A stretch of 64,000 nt of DNA from Haliscomenobacter sp040403615 (GTDB lineage Bacteria; Bacteroidota; Bacteroidia; Chitinophagales; Saprospiraceae). Below the pieces are notes generated by a model, which was not told the origin of the DNA, searched no databases, and worked only from the letters and a program-made list of their open reading frames with translations. The position numbers and the translations under genes were made by a program. The DNA lies in the NCBI RefSeq assembly GCF_040403615.1, contig NZ_JBBAKG010000025.1, forward strand, positions 1 through 64,000, written 5' to 3'. Numbering within the stretch: the first letter of the stretch is position 1; the number at the start of each line of letters is the position of its first letter. Shown here piece by piece: positions 60,180-64,000 of the stretch.

Positions 60180-61622
60180 ATGGAAAAAGAAATCTTAGAG
60201 CACGGTCTCAATACAAACCGTCGCAAATTTCTCTCAAAACTCGGCATTGGCATTGGCAGCGCCGCACTCGGTTCTTTGTTGATGCCCGATCTGTTCGGCA
60301 GCAATGAAGAAGCCATCATGACAGGTCTGCCGCATTTTGCCCCAAAGGCCAAACGGGTAATTTACCTGTTTCAAAACGGTGCGCCCTCACAGCTAGATTT
60401 ATATGATTACAAACCCAAATTGAATGAAATGTTTGGGCAAGAATTGCCCGCCTCAATTCGCATGGGCCAACGGCTCACCGGCATGACCGCAAGCCAGGCC
60501 AGCTATCCCTTAGCAGGGTCTGTTTTCAAGTTCAATCAATATGGCGAGCACGGTACCTGGCTAAGTGAATTGCTGCCTTACACCTCGAAGATTGTCAATG
60601 ACATTTGCGTGATAAAAACCATGCATACGGAAGCCATCAACCACGATCCAGCTTTGACTTTTTTCCAAACCGGCGCACAAGTGGGCAATCGCCCCAGTTT
60701 TGGTTCATGGCTGAGTTATGGCTTGGGCAGTGAAAACAAAAATTTGCCCGCTTTTTGCGTCCTCCTGTCGCAGGGCAAAGGCAACGGCCAAGGCGTGTAT
60801 TCCAAACTTTGGACCAACGGCTTCCTGGATGCTACGCACCAAGGCGTACAATTCAGCAGCGGTGAAAATCCGGTGTTGTACCTCAACAATCCGGATGCCA
60901 TTGATAAAGCAGACCGCCGCAAAATGCTCGATCAAGTGGCCGCCCTCAATAATGAAAGCTATAACACCTTTGGCGATCCCGAAATCCAGGCCAAAATCCA
61001 GCAATACGAAATGGCCTTTCGGATGCAATCGGCGGTTCCTGAAGTCACCGACTTGCGCAACGAACCAAAGGATGTGATTAAAATGTATGGCCCCGATTGC
61101 CTCATCCCTGGCACTTACGCCGCCAACTGCCTTTTGGCCCGCAAACTCTCTGAAAACGGCGTTCGCTTCGTACAATTGTACCATCAGGGTTGGGACGGTC
61201 ATGGCAACCTCCCCGGCGAGATCAGAGGGCAATGCAAGGACACCGATCAGGCTTCCGCCGCTTTGATAACCGACCTTAAACAACGTGGTTTGTTGGATGA
61301 AACGCTCGTGATTTGGGGTGGCGAATTCGGACGTACCAACTTCTGCCAGGGCCCCCTTACCAAAGAAATGTACGGCCGCGACCACCACCCACGCTGCTTC
61401 TCCATTTGGATGGCTGGCGGCGGTGTCAAGCCGGGCGTTTACGGCGAAACGGACGAATTTGGCTACAACATCACCGAAAATCCAGTTCACGTCAATGATT
61501 TTCACGCTACAGCCCTGCATTTGTTGGGTCTTGACCATGAAAAATTGACTTACAAACATTTGGGCCGGCGGTATCGCTTGACGGATGTAGCGGGTAAGGT
61601 GGTGAAAGGAATTTTGGCATAA
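60180..61622 (+). CDS. DUF1501 protein with Tat signal
   Basis: 480 residues. A twin-arginine signal (NTNRRKFLSKLGIGIGSAAL) sends it to the periplasm by the Tat route. The body has the DUF1501 landmarks VIYLFQNGAPSQLDLYDYKP, TMHTEAINHDPALTFFQTGA, VRFVQLYHQGWDGHGNLPG and GEFGRTNFCQ, an alkaline-phosphatase/sulfatase-like fold. It forms an operon with the PSD1 gene (11 bp upstream) and the propeller gene (12 bp downstream), the usual pairing. Its enzymatic activity is not established by sequence. Confidence 0.9.
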   Translation: MEKEILEHGLNTNRRKFLSKLGIGIGSAALGSLLMPDLFGSNEEAIMTGLPHFAPKAKRVIYLFQNGAPSQLDLYDYKPKLNEMFGQELPASIRMGQRLTGMTASQASYPLAGSVFKFNQYGEHGTWLSELLPYTSKIVNDICVIKTMHTEAINHDPALTFFQTGAQVGNRPSFGSWLSYGLGSENKNLPAFCVLLSQGKGNGQGVYSKLWTNGFLDATHQGVQFSSGENPVLYLNNPDAIDKADRRKMLDQVAALNNESYNTFGDPEIQAKIQQYEMAFRMQSAVPEVTDLRNEPKDVIKMYGPDCLIPGTYAANCLLARKLSENGVRFVQLYHQGWDGHGNLPGEIRGQCKDTDQASAALITDLKQRGLLDETLVIWGGEFGRTNFCQGPLTKEMYGRDHHPRCFSIWMAGGGVKPGVYGETDEFGYNITENPVHVNDFHATALHLLGLDHEKLTYKHLGRRYRLTDVAGKVVKGILA

Positions 61623-61634
61623 CCTATTTGAAGT

Positions 61635-62663
61635 ATGAAAAGGAACGAATTTATAAAAGCAAGCTCACTTGGGTTGCTCGGTGCCACATTGCCTATTCAG
61701 TATATGGGCAAACAGGAAGTCATTCTGGGGCACAACAACAAGCGTTACAAAATCAATACCCGCTGGAGTCAGGCAGATGCAGCACGGTATCCGGTCAACA
61801 ATTGCCATGAAATGGTACAGGATAAAAAAGGCCGAATCCTGTTGCTGACCGATGAAACCCGCAACAACGTGTTGATTTACGATAAAAACGGGAAAATACT
61901 GGACAGTTGGGGCACAGAATACCCGGGCGCGCATGGATTTACATTGTTCCATGAAAATGGAGAGGATATGCTCTTCATCTGCGACAACAACCGGCATCAG
62001 GTCATCAAAACGACCATTGACGGGCGGGTTCTGATGACTTTGGATTATCCAAAAGAGAGCGGCGTTTATGCAAAAGCCGAAGAATACGTCCCAACGGAAA
62101 CCGCCATTGCACCCAATGGCGACATTTACGTGGCAGACGGTTACGGCAAAGACTACGTCATCCAGTACAACTACAAGGGCGAATACATCCGTCATTTTGG
62201 CGGCAAGGGCGATACGCCAGCGCATTTGAGCAATGCGCATGGCATTTGTGTAGATCTTCGCGACAAGGTAAATCCTTGTTTAGTGGTCACTTCGCGCCTT
62301 CAAAATGCCTTCAAACGTTATGATTTGGCCGGGAAATACTTGGAAACGATAGATTTAAAAGGAGCCTGGGTCTGCCGTCCGGTTATCAAAGGCGAGTACT
62401 TATACGCGGCTGTTTTACAATCGAATAACAGTACCGGCGCGCAATCGGGTTTTGTGACCATTTTGGATAAAAACAACAAAGTTGTGTCCAACTTAGCCGG
62501 AAGCATGCCGCAATATCAGGGCAATCAGATCGAGGAAATGTACCAAACCATCAAGGCATTTCAATACCCGCACGATGTGTTGATTGACGACGAGGAATGT
62601 ATGTATGTGGCGCAATGGAATTCAGGAAAAACGTATCCAATCAAGTTAGAACCCGTTATTTGA
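61635..62663 (+). CDS. NHL/6-bladed beta-propeller protein with export-like N-terminus
   Basis: 342 residues. The N-terminus MKRNEFIKASSLGLLGATLP is a Tat-like or membrane-anchor signal with KR in place of RR. The body repeats propeller strands (NVLIYDKNGKILDSWGTEYP, HGFTLFHENGEDMLFICDNN, GYGKDYVIQYNYKGEYIRHFGG, PHDVLIDDEECMYVAQWNSG), of the NHL/TolB kind. It lies inside the PSD1-DUF1501 operon and is followed after 5 bp by the chitobiase-like gene. Binding or hydrolysis of a substrate cannot be distinguished. Confidence 0.82.
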   Translation: MKRNEFIKASSLGLLGATLPIQYMGKQEVILGHNNKRYKINTRWSQADAARYPVNNCHEMVQDKKGRILLLTDETRNNVLIYDKNGKILDSWGTEYPGAHGFTLFHENGEDMLFICDNNRHQVIKTTIDGRVLMTLDYPKESGVYAKAEEYVPTETAIAPNGDIYVADGYGKDYVIQYNYKGEYIRHFGGKGDTPAHLSNAHGICVDLRDKVNPCLVVTSRLQNAFKRYDLAGKYLETIDLKGAWVCRPVIKGEYLYAAVLQSNNSTGAQSGFVTILDKNNKVVSNLAGSMPQYQGNQIEEMYQTIKAFQYPHDVLIDDEECMYVAQWNSGKTYPIKLEPVI

Positions 62664-62668
62664 TTTGC

Positions 62669-63454
62669 ATGAAAAATTTGATTTTACCAACGCTGTTACT
62701 CCTCTGCACCGTTTCTACCAACGCTCAGGACAACTTCCAACTGGCTCGGCCTTTGCTGAAATACCCATCCGTATTTTTTACCAATGAGGTGGCCGTTGAA
62801 ATGGCTTTTGCGGAAGCGAATACCCAAATACGCTATACTTTAGATGGGCAAGAACCCACCGAAAATGCGCCGCTGTATACGCAGCCCGTTCGGATTACCA
62901 AGGGGTTCACAACTGTCAAAGCGCGGGTATTTAGTAAAATTTATCAGCCCTCCGATGTGGTGGAAGCAACTTTCATCAAAGATGGTTTGCCGATAAAATC
63001 GGTTGAAAACACCCCGCCAAATCAAAAATACAAAGGTTCGGGCGCAATGACTCTGATCGACAATAAAGGCGGAACAACCAATATATCGAGCAATACCTGG
63101 TTGGGTTTTCAGGCGGATACCGTCGAAATTGTGATGCATTTACCCAAAAAAGAAAAGGTCAAAAACGTGTTGGTGAATCTTTTACGCGACTATGGCTCCT
63201 GGATTTTTTTACCCGAAAAAATAGAAGTGTATGCTTTTAAAAACAATGCATTTCAACTCGTTGACAACAAAGCATTTAAACAGGACAACAACATCAACGG
63301 ATCTGCTTGTGTGGCCGTCGTATCTGCACTGAAAAACGGCATCAGAACAGATAAACTCAAGATTCAACTGTATCTGGTCAAACAAATTCCCGATTGGCAC
63401 GCCGGAAAGGGAAACAAGAGTTGGATTTTTATAGATGAGGTAAAAGCGTATTAA
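62669..63454 (+). CDS. exported protein with chitobiase/beta-hexosaminidase C-terminal-type domain
   Basis: 261 residues from the ATG opening a signal peptide (MKNLILPTLLLLCTVSTNAQ); a longer start at 62597 overlaps the upstream gene. The first domain (residues about 40-110) has the IRYTLDGQEPTENAPLYTQP motif of CHB_HEX_C_1 domains (TLDGxxP-T...YT-P). The second part is a strand-rich carbohydrate-binding-like domain (GGTTNISSNTWLGFQADTVE, DYGSWIFLPEKIEVYAF). It resembles a glycan-binding accessory rather than an enzyme. Translation likely follows from the upstream gene. Confidence 0.82.
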   Translation: MKNLILPTLLLLCTVSTNAQDNFQLARPLLKYPSVFFTNEVAVEMAFAEANTQIRYTLDGQEPTENAPLYTQPVRITKGFTTVKARVFSKIYQPSDVVEATFIKDGLPIKSVENTPPNQKYKGSGAMTLIDNKGGTTNISSNTWLGFQADTVEIVMHLPKKEKVKNVLVNLLRDYGSWIFLPEKIEVYAFKNNAFQLVDNKAFKQDNNINGSACVAVVSALKNGIRTDKLKIQLYLVKQIPDWHAGKGNKSWIFIDEVKAY

Positions 63455-63508
63455 CACACCGTGTAGACTTTCCAAGTCTCTCAGAAAGCCTGGCTAATTT
63501 TGAATCGC

Positions 63509-64000
63509 ATGAAAAACATAGTTTACAATATAACCTTGGGTATCAATTGCCTACTGGCCTTTCTCGTACTATTTAGCGAGTCGTTGGTTATACCATCTTG
63601 GTTGCAGGTTGTGGGGCGGATGCACCCTTTATTGCTGCATTTTCCTATTGTTTTATTGGTGATTGCCGCGGTTTGGGAATTGTTTTTACATAAAAAAACA
63701 ACCACAAAGGAGGAATCGGGAAAAACCGAAATCGGCGATTATTTACTACTATCTGCTGCATTTACGGCGGCTTTGTCAGCCTTGATGGGCTTTTTTTTAT
63801 CGCAGGAAGAGGGCTACAACGTCGAAGCGATTGCGTGGCACAAATGGACGGGCGTAGTCGTTTCCTTGGCCGCATTTGGCTGGTTTACGTTTAAAAATAC
63901 CATTCGAGCGTCTGCATTGCTCTCGCGTTTGGCGAGTGGAGCGAGCCTTGTGGCCATTATCATGGCGGGGCATCAGGGCGCGAACATTACGCATGGCGAA
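63509..64000 (+). CDS. DUF2231-type membrane protein, cut by the window end
   Basis: 164 residues are visible, open at the 3' end. It starts MKNIVYNITLGINCLLAFLV and contains VVGRMHPLLLHFPIVLLVIA, a hallmark of DUF2231 membrane proteins, with four or so TM helices and histidines (MHPLLLHFP, WHKWTG, GHQGANITHG) suited to heme or metal. Related proteins often continue into a c-type cytochrome domain, so this gene may do so beyond the edge. It fits the redox theme of the PSD1 operon, 54 bp downstream of the previous gene. Confidence 0.75.
   Translation, partial: MKNIVYNITLGINCLLAFLVLFSESLVIPSWLQVVGRMHPLLLHFPIVLLVIAAVWELFLHKKTTTKEESGKTEIGDYLLLSAAFTAALSALMGFFLSQEEGYNVEAIAWHKWTGVVVSLAAFGWFTFKNTIRASALLSRLASGASLVAIIMAGHQGANITHGE

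Noticed and set aside
62597..62668. Upstream start of the chitobiase-like gene
   Set aside because: It overlaps the end of the propeller gene and hides the signal peptide that begins at 62669.
1..64000. Insertion sequences, prophage or integrative elements
   Set aside because: No transposase, integrase, phage structural gene or attachment site was found in any frame that I inspected.

Overview
The window is typical chromosome of a member of the Bacteroidota, most likely a Saprospirales/Haliscomenobacter-like bacterium (inference from gene families; no rRNA gene is present to settle it). The lineage evidence is a PorP/SprF protein next to a gliding-motility-type C-terminal domain protein, a SusC/SusD pair, TonB-linked receptors with carboxypeptidase-regulatory-like N-termini, a b558-type sdhC-A-B operon, and TTG/TTTG...TAnnTTTG promoter boxes characteristic of this phylum. 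I saw no rRNA, tRNA, CRISPR array, transposase or phage gene.

Layout. 0-2.3 kb (minus): a tandem pair of secreted repeat proteins, the second copy cut short. 2.5-5.9 kb (plus): a tight three-gene operon made of an exported protein, a two-TM protein with an N-terminal effector-associated-like (EAD11-like) domain, and an exported trypsin-FGE protein. 5.9-9.3 kb (minus): PorP/SprF and its type IX secretion partner. 9.4-18.3 kb: a LuxR regulator, then a divergent regulatory/protease island with ECF sigma, anti-sigma-like TPR protein and M48 lipoprotease on one strand and TPR-CHAT plus caspase-like protease on the other. 18.4-20.9 kb: two related membrane proteins and a coiled-coil protein. 21.2-24.6 kb: a Nudix hydrolase, a second ECF sigma with a membrane/beta-barrel partner, and a RelE-type toxin-antitoxin pair. 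24.8-27.5 kb (minus): RNase R. 27.7-31.5 kb: succinate dehydrogenase. 31.8-36.8 kb: a YncE/phosphoesterase lipoprotein with a TonB receptor. 36.9-43.2 kb: metallophosphoesterase, fumarase, superoxide dismutase, 3-methyladenine glycosylase, a DUF1080 protein and a lipoprotein. 43.4-46.2 kb: another large type IX cargo protein. 46.5 kb: an xisI remnant. 46.8-64 kb: a ROK regulator, SusC/SusD, a VCBS protein, a vanadium haloperoxidase, and a run of PSD1 cytochrome-type, DUF1501, beta-propeller, chitobiase-like and DUF2231 genes that leaves the window.

Functional themes. Sdh and fumarase are consecutive TCA-cycle steps and each has a recognisable promoter. Four protease types (trypsin, M48, CHAT, caspase) lie within 14 kb, two of them in settings resembling the multi-component signalling and conflict systems of multicellular bacteria. 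Between genes the window is rich in hairpins. The most striking is a roughly 115-bp palindromic element present in three full copies and one collapsed copy. Its arms covary between copies, and its right end carries a promoter-like TTG-N20-TATTTTTG in two copies. Candidate small RNAs lie at about 23.9, 31.6 and 41.2 kb.
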